Positions 27,685 to 36,339 of a stretch of 64,000 nucleotides of DNA are shown one piece after another. The translations under genes were made by a program, and so were the position numbers. The notes under the pieces are model-generated. The model did not search any database. It saw only the letters and a program-made list of their open reading frames with translations, and was not told where the DNA came from. How positions within the stretch are numbered: the first letter of the stretch is position 1; each line of letters begins with the position of its first letter. The stretch lies in contig NZ_CP030848.1 of the NCBI RefSeq assembly GCF_008274825.1, forward strand, positions 310,001-374,000. The letters are read 5' to 3'. The DNA is from Sphingobacterium hotanense (GTDB taxonomy: Bacteria > Bacteroidota > Bacteroidia > Sphingobacteriales > Sphingobacteriaceae).

Positions 27685-28905
27685 ATGAAAATCAAAAATT
27701 TACTAATCACAGCACTTACCTTGAGCACCTTGGCTGCTTGTACAAAGGACGATACAGAACCCGGCGAAAAGGGCAATTTTATTGTTGCTGTTACACCTGT
27801 GGCAGCCACTGGCGTTGCAGATTATTTGCTAACAGCCAGTAGCTTAGATACGGGGAAAGTGTCAACAGCAGGGAGAGGGGTCGAACAAGATGGAACTTAT
27901 AGATACTATGTAACTCATAACAACAAGTTTTTCAGCATGTTGTATGGACAGGGAAATCCTGGTGCGATAACCGTGTATAATATCCTAGACAGTAATTTGA
28001 ACAAGCTAGCAAACTCGGTGACGGAAACCGTACAAGCTTTTGCGCCGGTGAATGATGATATATTGATGATGAAGATTTCCAGAAGTATCACCAATCCGGT
28101 AACGTCCTGGTATCAATTTAATACAAATTCGCTGAACATCACCAGTCAGGGTAATATTAATACTGCAGAGCTAAATAATAACGGCGAGTTAGCGTTCTTC
28201 AGCTGGATCAAGCAGGTGGGGTCAAAGGTGTACGCACCTTACTTTTCTGTCAAAGCGTGTTGTGATGCCGCTTTCGGAACTGCCTTCCCTGATCAAGCTT
28301 GGATCGCTGTCTACGCATATCCAAGTATGACACTCGAAAAGATCATCAAAGACGACCGTACAAGCTTCATCGGTCGCTATTTTACAGATGGATTAGAGCT
28401 TGTGGAAAATGGAGACGTTTATGCTTTTTCCTCTTCCGTAGCGACCTCTATGGGGACCAATACGAGCATGAACAGTACAAAGCCCTCTGCAGTGACCCGA
28501 ATTAATGCTGGAACTACCGAGTTTGACAAATCTTTTTATATCAACTTCGAAGAGATTTCGGGAGGCTTAAATATTACTAACTGGCTATACGTCGGAAATA
28601 ATAAGTTCATTACTTTTTCAAACAGCAAAGAAGCCAAAGGCGCTTATTCGGTTGGAAATATAATCGGTGTGTTGGATGTTGCGTCAAAGACCTGGAAAGC
28701 AGTATCCGGCTTACCTAAAATAGCGGACATTAAGGGATTCACCAGTAATAACTATTCCGATAAGGCTGGTCGTTTCGGATATATCGGATTGAACCTAACG
28801 ACAGGAATAGGTTATGTTTATAAAATTGATGCCTCCACAGCGGTCGCTACGCGAGGCTTAAGAATTGAGGGTGGGACTTTAACTGCTATAGAATATTTAA
28901 ACTAG
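27685..28905 (+). CDS. DUF4374 surface lipoprotein, XusB-like siderophore binder
   Basis: 406 residues with a lipoprotein signal (LITALTLSTLAAC, Cys19) followed by an acidic stretch DDTEPGEKG typical of surface export of Bacteroidota lipoproteins. The body is a series of repeated beta-sheet units consistent with a propeller, as in DUF4374 proteins. XusB of B. thetaiotaomicron, a family member, binds ferric enterobactin at the cell surface. This protein should present iron chelate to the receptor encoded 24 nt upstream. An adjacent Cys pair (KACCDAAFG) is unusual for an exported protein. A strong inverted repeat follows the gene. Confidence 0.85.
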   Translation: MKIKNLLITALTLSTLAACTKDDTEPGEKGNFIVAVTPVAATGVADYLLTASSLDTGKVSTAGRGVEQDGTYRYYVTHNNKFFSMLYGQGNPGAITVYNILDSNLNKLANSVTETVQAFAPVNDDILMMKISRSITNPVTSWYQFNTNSLNITSQGNINTAELNNNGELAFFSWIKQVGSKVYAPYFSVKACCDAAFGTAFPDQAWIAVYAYPSMTLEKIIKDDRTSFIGRYFTDGLELVENGDVYAFSSSVATSMGTNTSMNSTKPSAVTRINAGTTEFDKSFYINFEEISGGLNITNWLYVGNNKFITFSNSKEAKGAYSVGNIIGVLDVASKTWKAVSGLPKIADIKGFTSNNYSDKAGRFGYIGLNLTTGIGYVYKIDASTAVATRGLRIEGGTLTAIEYLN

Positions 28906-28918
28906 CTTATATAACCGC

Positions 28919-28967
28919 TTATGGTCTACCAAGGTAGACGACCGTGGAATGAGCCGGTAGACCATAA
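28919..28967 (+). promoter_or_regulatory. Intercistronic 12-bp inverted repeat
   Basis: TTATGGTCTACC (28919-28930) and GGTAGACCATAA (28956-28967) are perfectly complementary, with a 25-base loop that itself contains another GGTAGAC. There is no T run, so it is not a standard terminator. It begins 14 nt after the XusB-like stop and ends 16 nt before the next gene. It may stabilise the upstream mRNA or limit read-through into the membrane-protein genes. Confidence 0.7.
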
Positions 28968-28982
28968 TAACCCCAATCAACT

Positions 28983-29330
28983 ATGTATACCCTTATTTTA
29001 GGAATGATTCTAGTCGCCGCTTTTATTTGGTTCAATACCAGTAAGAAGGTCAGGTTTCCTAAGCGAGCGATTTGGCTAGAGAAGGTTGTAGCAAAGCGAA
29101 CGAAAGCCCAAGTAATAAGCGCAGTATTAGCGATCAGCAGCCTGTTGGCTACGGTCTATCTTCAAGGCTTGGGAGCGGGTATTTTCGCCTGGTTAATTTA
29201 TGGTATGGGCTTTCTGAGTTTAATTGTGTTACTTTTTCCTTACCAGTATCTCACGTATAAACATGTGCTTATTCTCTTTGCTTTTTGCCTTGTGTTTGAA
29301 TTAACGTTTACCTATATCTCTTCTCGATAA
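28983..29330 (+). CDS. Small integral membrane protein, DUF3325-like
   Basis: 115 residues with hydrophobic helices at about 1-17, 43-62, 66-85 and 92-110 and a basic loop (KKVRFPKRAIWLEKVV) after the first. Position and helix pattern (a GLGAGIFAWLIYGMGFLSL stretch) resemble the DUF3325 proteins that accompany PepSY reductase genes in siderophore operons of other bacteria. It lies 5 nt before a second small membrane protein, and both precede the PepSY gene. It is probably a subunit or helper of the inner-membrane iron-releasing reductase. Family assignment is tentative. Confidence 0.65.
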   Translation: MYTLILGMILVAAFIWFNTSKKVRFPKRAIWLEKVVAKRTKAQVISAVLAISSLLATVYLQGLGAGIFAWLIYGMGFLSLIVLLFPYQYLTYKHVLILFAFCLVFELTFTYISSR

Positions 29331-29334
29331 AGCC

Positions 29335-29610
29335 ATGCCAGCAAATAAAAAATATCTAAGCAGCCCCTTTCAACGGTTTCTAAAAATTACCGCCGGTTTT
29401 ATCGGAGGATATCTTGTCATGTTTAGTTTTCACTTGCTAATGACTCTTCTTTTTCAGAAGAAGAATGTCATTGTAACGGCGGGCATCACAGGTTATATAC
29501 TGTGGGCAACTTTGCTATTATTAGCTTTTTTAGCGAAGAACGCCTGGAAAATATGGATTATTTATCTGCTATTGGCAACGCTTTTTTATTTGCCATTTTT
29601 ACTCAAGTAA
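29335..29610 (+). CDS. Small integral membrane protein, DUF3649-like
   Basis: 91 residues with three predicted helices (about 15-35, 44-64, 70-90). The N-terminal SPFQRFLKITAGFIGGYLVM resembles the R-x3-GGY start of DUF3649 iron-uptake proteins, which occur with DUF3325 and PepSY genes. It begins 4 nt after the preceding stop and ends 9 nt before the PepSY gene. It is likely part of the same inner-membrane complex. Homology is judged by eye only. Confidence 0.6.
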   Translation: MPANKKYLSSPFQRFLKITAGFIGGYLVMFSFHLLMTLLFQKKNVIVTAGITGYILWATLLLLAFLAKNAWKIWIIYLLLATLFYLPFLLK

Positions 29611-29619
29611 ACACTAAAT

Positions 29620-31293
29620 ATGAATATTAGAAATTACAATATTTATTTTAATACGCATACCATTTCTGGGATTATCATTTGCGTCCTTTTGTATATTATC
29701 TTTTTCGCGGGCTCTTTTTCTTTCTTCAAAAAGGAAATCTCGGCATGGCAGAATAATCGCAGCTATCACAATCAGCAAGTTGACCCCAAGCAATATGCTG
29801 AATTTTTAGATTCCCTATCAAAGGGCTACAATTTGAAGGGCAGAGATATTATTTTTTATCTACAACAAAATGGGGCAAAAGGGTATGTCAGCTTTAGCGG
29901 ATCAAAGGATACCATTGTCAACAAAGAGAATTTAGCGGAACTCGCGAAAACCTCGCAAGGAGCTAAGCCAGCAAATGGACGGCGTGGGCGTGGGGGCCAG
30001 GGTGACGGAAGATACATCACCCATGATTTCGTACACAACAAAACTGGCGATTATTCGACGAACTATGATATGGGGGAATTTCTATATCGCCTGCATTTCT
30101 TAGCACAATTAAATGAAGTACCTATTCGAATCGGCATTGCTCCATTTGGCTACCTGATCGCCGGTATAACTGCGTTCTTATTCTTATTTGCGCTAATCAC
30201 TGGGTTACTATTGCATTGGGATAAAATAGTGTCTAATTTTTTTACCTTCCGCCCCTTTAATAGATGGAAAACGGTATGGACGGATATGCATACTGCCCTG
30301 GGTGTTATCGGTTTTCCTTACCAGTTTATGTTTGCCGTTACTGGTGTAGTATTGATCATAAACACCGTGTTAATCACGCCTTTTGCAAATCGGTTGTACG
30401 ATGGTGATACGGAGAAATTGTATGAAGATTTAGAAACTACGCAAAATTTCCCTTTGACCTACGCTTATCAAGAATTGAACAAAAATTTTAGTTTGGAAGC
30501 TTACTTGAGGCAAGCTAAAGAGAAGTGGCCGCAGAGCACATTTAAACGGATCACCATCAAGAACTATGGGGACTGGAATATGTATGTTGTCGTCGAAGTC
30601 GAACCTCATTTTAATAGGAGTTTCGCTGGAGCTGGGGTCCTAGCGGTCCAAGTTGTAAATGATACGATATTGGCAGAGAAATCGCCTTATACCGATGTTT
30701 CTTATGTTGATCGCGTACGCAGTATAATCTATCGCTTGCACCTGGCTGACTTTGGCGGATATCCCGTTAAAGTTATTTACTTCGTATTAGGGGCAATGGG
30801 CTGTCTAGTTATTATTTCTGGTATTTTGATCTGGTTGGTAGCTCGCGATAAAAATAATGTCATTCCAATTAAAAGAAAGTTTAACTTTTGGACAGCAAAT
30901 GTGTTTTTGGCGATATGTTTAAGCATGCTGCCTGTAACTGCTATATCGTTTATTGCCATAAAATTGACCTCTACCGTTACGCAGGAGTTTATTTACGCTT
31001 TTTATTTCCGGGTCTGGTTAATATGCACGGCTTACTATATTATTCGTAGAAACTTAAATCGCACGAATCGCGAAACCCTGTTTTTGGGAGCTATAACTTC
31101 ATCGCTTGTGCCGATCGTCAATGGTATAAAAACCGGCAGCTGGCTTTGGAATAATTTTATCAACGGTAAAATGGATTTGTTTATTATTGATTTTCTATGG
31201 TTAGTATTAGGCGTTCTATCTTCGGTGGCATTTATGAAAGTAAGATCTTTTAATTTAGGTTTAGGCAAATCGGTTGGTGCTCAGATAAAATAA
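29620..31293 (+). CDS. PepSY-associated transmembrane protein, XusC-like siderophore reductase
   Basis: 557 residues. The first helix (about 15-38) follows the family-typical NTHTISGIIICVLLY, and a large periplasmic segment (about 40-165) contains a low-complexity GRRGRGGQGDGR patch. Further helices lie at about 180-205, 225-255, 385-410, 425-450 and in the C-terminal 100 residues. The motif WTDMHTALGVIGFPYQFMF is the conserved second-helix histidine region of PepSY_TM proteins, which bind heme and are thought to reduce ferric siderophores at the inner membrane. It is the last gene of the operon, with close spacing throughout. XusC is the B. thetaiotaomicron counterpart by gene order. Confidence 0.88.
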   Translation: MNIRNYNIYFNTHTISGIIICVLLYIIFFAGSFSFFKKEISAWQNNRSYHNQQVDPKQYAEFLDSLSKGYNLKGRDIIFYLQQNGAKGYVSFSGSKDTIVNKENLAELAKTSQGAKPANGRRGRGGQGDGRYITHDFVHNKTGDYSTNYDMGEFLYRLHFLAQLNEVPIRIGIAPFGYLIAGITAFLFLFALITGLLLHWDKIVSNFFTFRPFNRWKTVWTDMHTALGVIGFPYQFMFAVTGVVLIINTVLITPFANRLYDGDTEKLYEDLETTQNFPLTYAYQELNKNFSLEAYLRQAKEKWPQSTFKRITIKNYGDWNMYVVVEVEPHFNRSFAGAGVLAVQVVNDTILAEKSPYTDVSYVDRVRSIIYRLHLADFGGYPVKVIYFVLGAMGCLVIISGILIWLVARDKNNVIPIKRKFNFWTANVFLAICLSMLPVTAISFIAIKLTSTVTQEFIYAFYFRVWLICTAYYIIRRNLNRTNRETLFLGAITSSLVPIVNGIKTGSWLWNNFINGKMDLFIIDFLWLVLGVLSSVAFMKVRSFNLGLGKSVGAQIK

Positions 31294-32287
31294 GTGATGT
31301 TTTATCATAATTGGTTAAGTTGTCGCATTTCCGAGAATAATTTAAAAGGGACTCTAAAAAAGTAAAGTCAAAGCCTCTACGTTGGAATACTGATAACTCC
31401 TCGTTTAGCGTTACGTTGAAAATTCAGCATGGACGGGGCCATCCAATTTTTTTGATAGCCTCATTGTTGTTGACTTTTCCCTACCTTACCTAAATGTTTC
31501 GCTCCAGTCTTTCGAATGGTGCGGCATCAATGTCTCTTGCTGCGGCCTTTTCCGTTATGCAAGCTCGTAGAATAAAATCATCCATGTCTTATACTACAGG
31601 GCTTCCCAGTAGGTATCAATTATTATCTCCCATAAAGTCAGCTAAGGTCAGCCTAGGATAAAGTTTTTCATGAGGTGAAATCTATAGAGCTCCCCGATGT
31701 GCATCCTAGGCACTTTACGCAATTATCGGTTTTTTTGTTTGGGTTCATCTTGCTGCTATGTGGTATCTTATTGTCTATATATTGATGCATCTGGAAAGGT
31801 TTTATACTTAGGGAAGTAGCAGCTTTCCTGAGAATCGTCTACGAGTATGACAAGGCTTTTTATTAGGATATTGGACACGTTCTACTAGAGTTCTGATGAT
31901 GCAGGAGCACTCCTTTTCAAGCATTGTCCAGACCTACAGCGTCGTATGCTGAATGTATGTCAGTTCGGGTAACTAGGTTGCACAATCATACGGCGAATAT
32001 ACTCGGATTAAATGCCCTGATCACCGCCGCCCGCTACTGGAAACATAAAAGATTCCAGGCTTTGTAGACCGGACCTGAGATTATCGATCGCTATTTATCG
32101 ATCATGGAAACTGTTGAGAATATACCTCTCAACTTTTTCACAAGCGGCGCCAAAATTTCGTAAATGGTTGAAACTGCGATACGAAGGAATAATGTCGTAA
32201 CCACGATCTGCCTACATTATAGAGTGATTTAGCTACTTTTTATTATACGAAATATATAATCTTTGCATAACATTTAAAATTAAGTCA
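31294..32287. other. One-kilobase region of decayed coding sequence, family unknown
   Basis: No intact gene. Several short frames read like protein but are broken by stops and shifts. On the plus strand these include about 31795-31900 (EVAAFLRIVYEYDKAFY then DIGHVLLEF), 31900-31970 (FKHCPDLQRRMLNVCQFG), and about 31960-32163 (ANILGLNALITAARYWKHK, then TGPEIIDRYLSIMETV after a stop). A 31-codon minus-strand ORF lies at 31490-31585. The plus-strand pieces follow each other in order, consistent with one dead gene. I could not name the family. Confidence 0.4.
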
Positions 32288-33133
32288 ATGGATACAAAAA
32301 AAGTATGGTTTGTTACTGGAGCATCTAAGGGATTAGGCCTTACACTGGTAAAAAAACTATTAGCAAACGGATATCGGGTTGCCGCAACCTCAAGAAACCT
32401 TAAATCTTTAGAAGAGCAAGTAGGTCCCTCGTCGTTCCAATTTCTACCGATTACCATGGACCTTACCAATAATGAAAATGTCAAGGCCGCGATTCAACGT
32501 TGCGTGGAGTATTTTGGGAAAATTGATGTTGTAGTCAATAATGCGGGGTTTGGATTGATCGGTACGCTGGAAGAACTTAGTGATTTAGAGGTCCGCGAGA
32601 ATTTCGAAGTGAATGTATTTGGATCGCTTAATGTAATCAGAAATGCCGCTCCTTACTTACGTAAACAACGCTTTGGCCATATTTTTAACATAGCTTCTAT
32701 CGGAGGTTATTCTGGCGGATTCGCTGGGTTTGGCATTTATTGTTCTACTAAATTTGCTGTTGCTGGATTTACTGAAGGTCTAGCAGAAGAAATGAAAGAG
32801 TTTGGAGTAAATGTTTCGGTCATTTATCCAGGATATTTCAGAACAACGTTTCTTTCCAGCGGATCGGTGAAGACCGCTACCGAACCTATTTTAGCATATA
32901 AAAGTGCCAGGGAATCGGAACAGGCGCACCTCAGCGATATCGATGGCAATCAGCCTAATGATCCTGAACGTGCAGCAGAGATATTAATAGAAGTGAGTGA
33001 ATTATCAAAACCGCCCGTACACCTTTTCTTGGGAAAAGATGCTTATGCCGTCGCTGAGCAGAAGAACAAACTTATTCAACAGACAATGGCGCAATACGAG
33101 ATTATGGCCACATCGACAGATCTAATCACATAA
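32288..33133 (+). CDS. Short-chain dehydrogenase/reductase
   Basis: 281 residues, classical SDR fold. The cofactor motif TGASKGLG is at 10-17, the structural NNAG at 84-87, the catalytic Ser at 137 (NIASIGGYSG), and Tyr151/Lys155 in the YxxxK motif YCSTK. The Arg (ATSRN) after the second strand suggests preference for NADP(H). The C-terminus carries the usual substrate-loop PGYFRTTF. The substrate is not deducible. It is followed on the same strand by an Atu4866-like protein and an AraC regulator, which may control it. Such SDR/AraC neighbours are common in this phylum. Confidence 0.92.
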   Translation: MDTKKVWFVTGASKGLGLTLVKKLLANGYRVAATSRNLKSLEEQVGPSSFQFLPITMDLTNNENVKAAIQRCVEYFGKIDVVVNNAGFGLIGTLEELSDLEVRENFEVNVFGSLNVIRNAAPYLRKQRFGHIFNIASIGGYSGGFAGFGIYCSTKFAVAGFTEGLAEEMKEFGVNVSVIYPGYFRTTFLSSGSVKTATEPILAYKSARESEQAHLSDIDGNQPNDPERAAEILIEVSELSKPPVHLFLGKDAYAVAEQKNKLIQQTMAQYEIMATSTDLIT

Positions 33134-33439
33134 AGATCTTAGGCATTGTAAATACAAGATCAATTGACTATCCTTACAGCCGAAACAGCTCCGGGATGGT
33201 TCTAAGGATGGCTCAAAAAATTGACTTAGGTTGAAAAAATATGGTTCGGAGCCGTTATGCCCGCTCCGAATCTTCGTAAGAGCTATTTACGACAAGATGC
33301 GATCGCAAGTGATATTACCGTTACTGATATGTCTAACCAACAGATTCAGCCAAGTCAATAGTCTCGAATAGATCTTCATATATGAGATCAAGAAGGAATT
33401 AACGTTGAAAAAAAATATTAAAAAATCAAAAAAGCAGTG
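33134..33439. other. Intergenic region with a hairpin
   Basis: About 300 bases between the SDR and Atu4866 genes. The only structure seen is an 8-bp perfect stem TTCGGAGC (33245-33252)/GCTCCGAA (33263-33270) with a ten-base loop. It has no long T run, so it is at best a weak terminator for the SDR gene. No convincing promoter or small gene was found. Confidence 0.4.
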
Positions 33440-33697
33440 ATGAATAACAGTATGGAAGAAAATCTCGAATATATAGGTTTGTGGGTTACTAAAGACGGTT
33501 ACATTCGGCATGAACTCTTATCCAATTACCGGTATGACGAGGCAAGAGGCAATAAGAATCATGCTTACCAAGGAAGTTATAAGATAAGAGGGAACTATAT
33601 TGACTATAAAGATGATACAGGGTTTACCGCGGATGGGGAATTTAGAGATGGTGTTCTGTACCATGCTGGCATGATTTTGTACAAACAGGTCAAATAA
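33440..33697 (+). CDS. Atu4866-family small protein
   Basis: About 85 residues from the ATG at 33440 (a GTG just upstream and an ATG at 33452 are alternatives). The sequence follows the Atu4866 pattern closely: YIGLWVTKDGYIRHELL, then NYRYDEARGNKNHAYQGSY and YIDYKDDTGFTADGEF, ending GVLYHAGMILY. The fold is a small beta barrel/lipocalin-like protein of unknown activity. It ends 10 nt before the AraC regulator gene, with which it is probably cotranscribed. Confidence 0.85.
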   Translation: MNNSMEENLEYIGLWVTKDGYIRHELLSNYRYDEARGNKNHAYQGSYKIRGNYIDYKDDTGFTADGEFRDGVLYHAGMILYKQVK

Positions 33698-33707
33698 ATC
33701 CACGCCA

Positions 33708-34622
33708 ATGAAAAGAACTTATCGTTTTAATTCAATAGCAGAATTTCATGATTTCTGTAATCTGCGAAAACCAGACCATCCCCTGATTAGCTTGATAGAC
33801 TATAGCCAGGTTTCCTATCCCACCGAGGAAAATGAACTGAAATGGATTCAGAATTTTTATTCTATTGGTCTAAAACGGGATGTTAACGCAAAATTCAATT
33901 ATGGACAACAAGAGTATGACTTTAATTCTGGTGTGCTAACGTTTGTTTCACCACTACAGTTCCTCAGGCTGGAGGTCAATCCCAAAGTGATGGTAGAGCC
34001 CTCGGGATGGTTATTGCTCATTCATCCAGATTTTATTTGGAACACTCCCTTAGTGAAAAAAATAAAGAACTATGACTTTTTTAAATACGCCGTAAACGAA
34101 GCTCTTTTCTTGTCCGATAAGGAAGAAAAAGTAATTATAGAAGTCCTTCATAATATCGAAAAAGAATATCAATCCAACATCGACAAGTTCAGCCAGGAAA
34201 TCATCATTTCACAATTAGAGTTGCTATTCATCTATTCTGAGCGATTTTATGAACGTCAGTTCGTTACTAGAAGAAAATCAAATTATGAGTTGTTGGAAAG
34301 GTTTGAGAAAGTACTTTTAGAGCACTTCAAAAATAGCCGCTCATTGCGCAGTGGCACACCCACCGTGGCAGCAATTGCAGAGGAAATGAATATATCTCCT
34401 AATTATCTAGGAACGTTATTACGCTTACATACAGCGCAAACAACGCAACAACATATTCAAAATAAATTGATTGATTTCGCAAAAGAAAAATTGACTACCA
34501 CCCAATTATCGGTAAGCGAAATTGCATATGAGCTTGGATTTGAACATCCACAGTCGTTTAACAAACTGTTTAAACAAAAAACGAAATTAACGCCATTGGC
34601 ATTCCGAAAACTACATGATTAA
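33708..34622 (+). CDS. AraC-family transcriptional regulator
   Basis: 304 residues. The N-terminal 200 residues form a cupin-like sensing region without recognisable ligand motifs. The C-terminal double helix-turn-helix covers about 205-304, with first recognition helix region VAAIAEEMNISPNYLGTLLR and second SVSEIAYELGFEHPQSFNKL, followed by the conserved FKQKTKLTPLAFRK. It probably regulates itself and the upstream SDR and Atu4866 genes. The inducer is unknown. It converges with the sigma factor gene that follows. Confidence 0.92.
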   Translation: MKRTYRFNSIAEFHDFCNLRKPDHPLISLIDYSQVSYPTEENELKWIQNFYSIGLKRDVNAKFNYGQQEYDFNSGVLTFVSPLQFLRLEVNPKVMVEPSGWLLLIHPDFIWNTPLVKKIKNYDFFKYAVNEALFLSDKEEKVIIEVLHNIEKEYQSNIDKFSQEIIISQLELLFIYSERFYERQFVTRRKSNYELLERFEKVLLEHFKNSRSLRSGTPTVAAIAEEMNISPNYLGTLLRLHTAQTTQQHIQNKLIDFAKEKLTTTQLSVSEIAYELGFEHPQSFNKLFKQKTKLTPLAFRKLHD

Positions 34623-34903
34623 TGGAGCCTCTTAAATCGATAGATAGATAACCATCGAATTCAGAAGCAAGAGTAACACATTAGAAATAGATAAAGGATT
34701 ACGTTTATTAGCGTCGTTCGTGGACGGGATTGCGACATAGACGGTTAAAGCGAAGCAAATTGCCTATCGACATCTTTCCCATAGATGTGAAATAATAATT
34801 TTCAAGGTAATCATAGGTGAGCAAATGCTATAAACGCCATGACAAAAGCACTGTTGATCATGTTTTCAGTTCGTGAACACTGATCGTCTTTAAGCAGGTT
34901 AGG

Positions 34904-35491
34904 TTATAGTAACCTCTTTAATAAGAAAAGAAGAATCACTGCTAACGGAATGTCATTTAAATATTTAATCAGGTAATTTCTAACCTTCTCGTTAGCTTGT
35001 TCATAGTTGTACTTGACGGTTTCAGGAGACACTTGGAGCATGACGGCGACCTGTTTTCGGGATAGGCCTTCATTTTTGATGAATTGATAGGTCAATCGCT
35101 GCTTTTCCGGTAACGCCGCTATTGCCTTTTCAAAATGATTTTCCAACTCTTTGTATTCAGCACTGTCGCGGGAAAGTTGACCGTCTCGTAAATCATGTAC
35201 ATAGGCGTCTAAGGTTTCCGTCGGAATCACACGTTGGCGAAGTTGACTAAGAAAAACATTTTTAGCGATTCGATATGCCCATGCATCAAAATTCATCACC
35301 TCGGTGAGCTTTTCTCTATTTTTCCATATCAAAATAAAAGTTTCTTGAAGGACTTCTTCGGCGACGTATTCGTCATTTGACAAACGAAAGGCAGTATAGT
35401 AAATGTTATCTTTATAGGCACGGTACAGCGCCCTAAAAGCGACTTCACTTCCTTTGGCTACTTCCCTAAGAATGTGCTTAGTATCAGACAT
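34904..35491 (-). CDS. ECF-type RNA polymerase sigma factor without adjacent anti-sigma gene
   Basis: 195 residues from the ATG at 35491. Region 2 covers about 20-90 (AEEVLQETFILIWKNREKL, AYRIAKNVFLSQLRQR). Region 4 covers about 130-180 (LPEKQRLTYQFIKNEGLSRKQ, helix-turn-helix VSPETVKYNYEQANEKVRNY). The last 15 residues are strongly hydrophobic (IPLAVILLFLLKRLL). In Bacteroidota such sigma genes normally precede fecR and an STN-type susC. Here the gene downstream on this strand is instead a convergent AraC gene, and the next same-strand gene is the sigma-less fecR at 22326-23552, 11.4 kb away. The two may be a separated pair. Confidence 0.93.
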   Translation of the reverse strand: MSDTKHILREVAKGSEVAFRALYRAYKDNIYYTAFRLSNDEYVAEEVLQETFILIWKNREKLTEVMNFDAWAYRIAKNVFLSQLRQRVIPTETLDAYVHDLRDGQLSRDSAEYKELENHFEKAIAALPEKQRLTYQFIKNEGLSRKQVAVMLQVSPETVKYNYEQANEKVRNYLIKYLNDIPLAVILLFLLKRLL

Positions 35492-35519
35492 CAAGATTTA
35501 TGTATTAGGTATAGGGATA

Positions 35520-35527
35520 CAAAAGTA
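35520..35527 (-). promoter_or_regulatory. -7 promoter element of the ECF sigma gene
   Basis: TACTTTTG on the minus strand fits the Bacteroidota -7 consensus TAnnTTTG and lies 28 nt upstream of the ATG at 35491. A matching -33 TTTG at proper spacing is not obvious. Confidence 0.5.
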
Positions 35528-36048
35528 AAAAATTAAATAATTAAATCTAATGTTTAGCGATAATGACCTCAGAGCGGCGATCGATGCCGAGCTTAATCCA
35601 ATTTCTTCGAGGTGGATATTATCCCGTGGCGGAGTAGACGCTTCGGTTCAAGCGGAGGTAGCGTGGCACGCAGGCTAGAATTTCCTCAGTGATCTTTTTA
35701 AGCCAGCATACAGATATTATTTTTCAACTGTTTTCACTAATGGAGTACTCCCGTTTGAAAAGAGCTATCGAAGCTTAGAAAGAACATACCTTTTATATTT
35801 TGGTGCAATAGTGATGGGCTATTACCGCTTATAATCGGAATTATTTGCTTCCTCCTCCAGCGAAGTTTCATCGCTCGGTGATAACTTAAGGCAAAGAAAG
35901 GCCAACAAAACCTCCTTAGGTGCGGGGTTCGACGCGCTAAGGTTTTCACCCCCGTTAAGGGATTGAACAAGGCAATTGGATGACATCCTGCTGCGCAAAA
36001 ATAATTAATGAAGGCATCTGCGCGGGATGTGGGGGATCTTAGTTTAGA

Positions 36049-36162
36049 CTAACCTAGTGATTGTTCGAGTAGACACCAAACGGATAAAAATGTGATCAGG
36101 GCCACTAACAATGTAGCCAAGATAGCTCTGATCCTAGATAAAGTAGCGGATTTAAGTTTCAT
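36049..36162 (-). CDS. Putative 37-residue single-helix membrane peptide
   Basis: An ATG at 36162 opens 37 codons. The product has a basic N-terminus (MKLKSATLSRIR) followed by one hydrophobic helix (AILATLLVALITFLSVW) and a short polar end. It could be a genuine small membrane peptide or the stranded signal peptide of a decayed exported protein. No clear ribosome binding site or promoter was seen. A second small ORF on the same strand starts about 320 bases upstream. Confidence 0.3.
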   Translation of the reverse strand: MKLKSATLSRIRAILATLLVALITFLSVWCLLEQSLG

Positions 36163-36339
36163 GATGATCTAGAATTCTGTCGAAAAGACGATTAAGCAAT
36201 TCATTATTTATTGTAACAACTTCCATGCCTGTTTCATTAATTAGACTAGGAGCGAAACGATCCCAATGTATATGTCGAAAAACAATGATTGGGGGTTTCA
36301 ATACCCGCCACGGGATGCACTAACTCCAATGTTGAAGTT

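Noticed and set aside
28919-28967. Rho-independent terminator after the XusB-like gene
   Set aside because: The stem is long and perfect but no T run follows in either direction within 10 bases, so it is listed as a regulatory repeat instead.
35737-35970. 77-codon minus-strand frame in the gene-poor region
   Set aside because: It is rich in Arg and Pro and overlaps a more protein-like frame; neither has a credible start.
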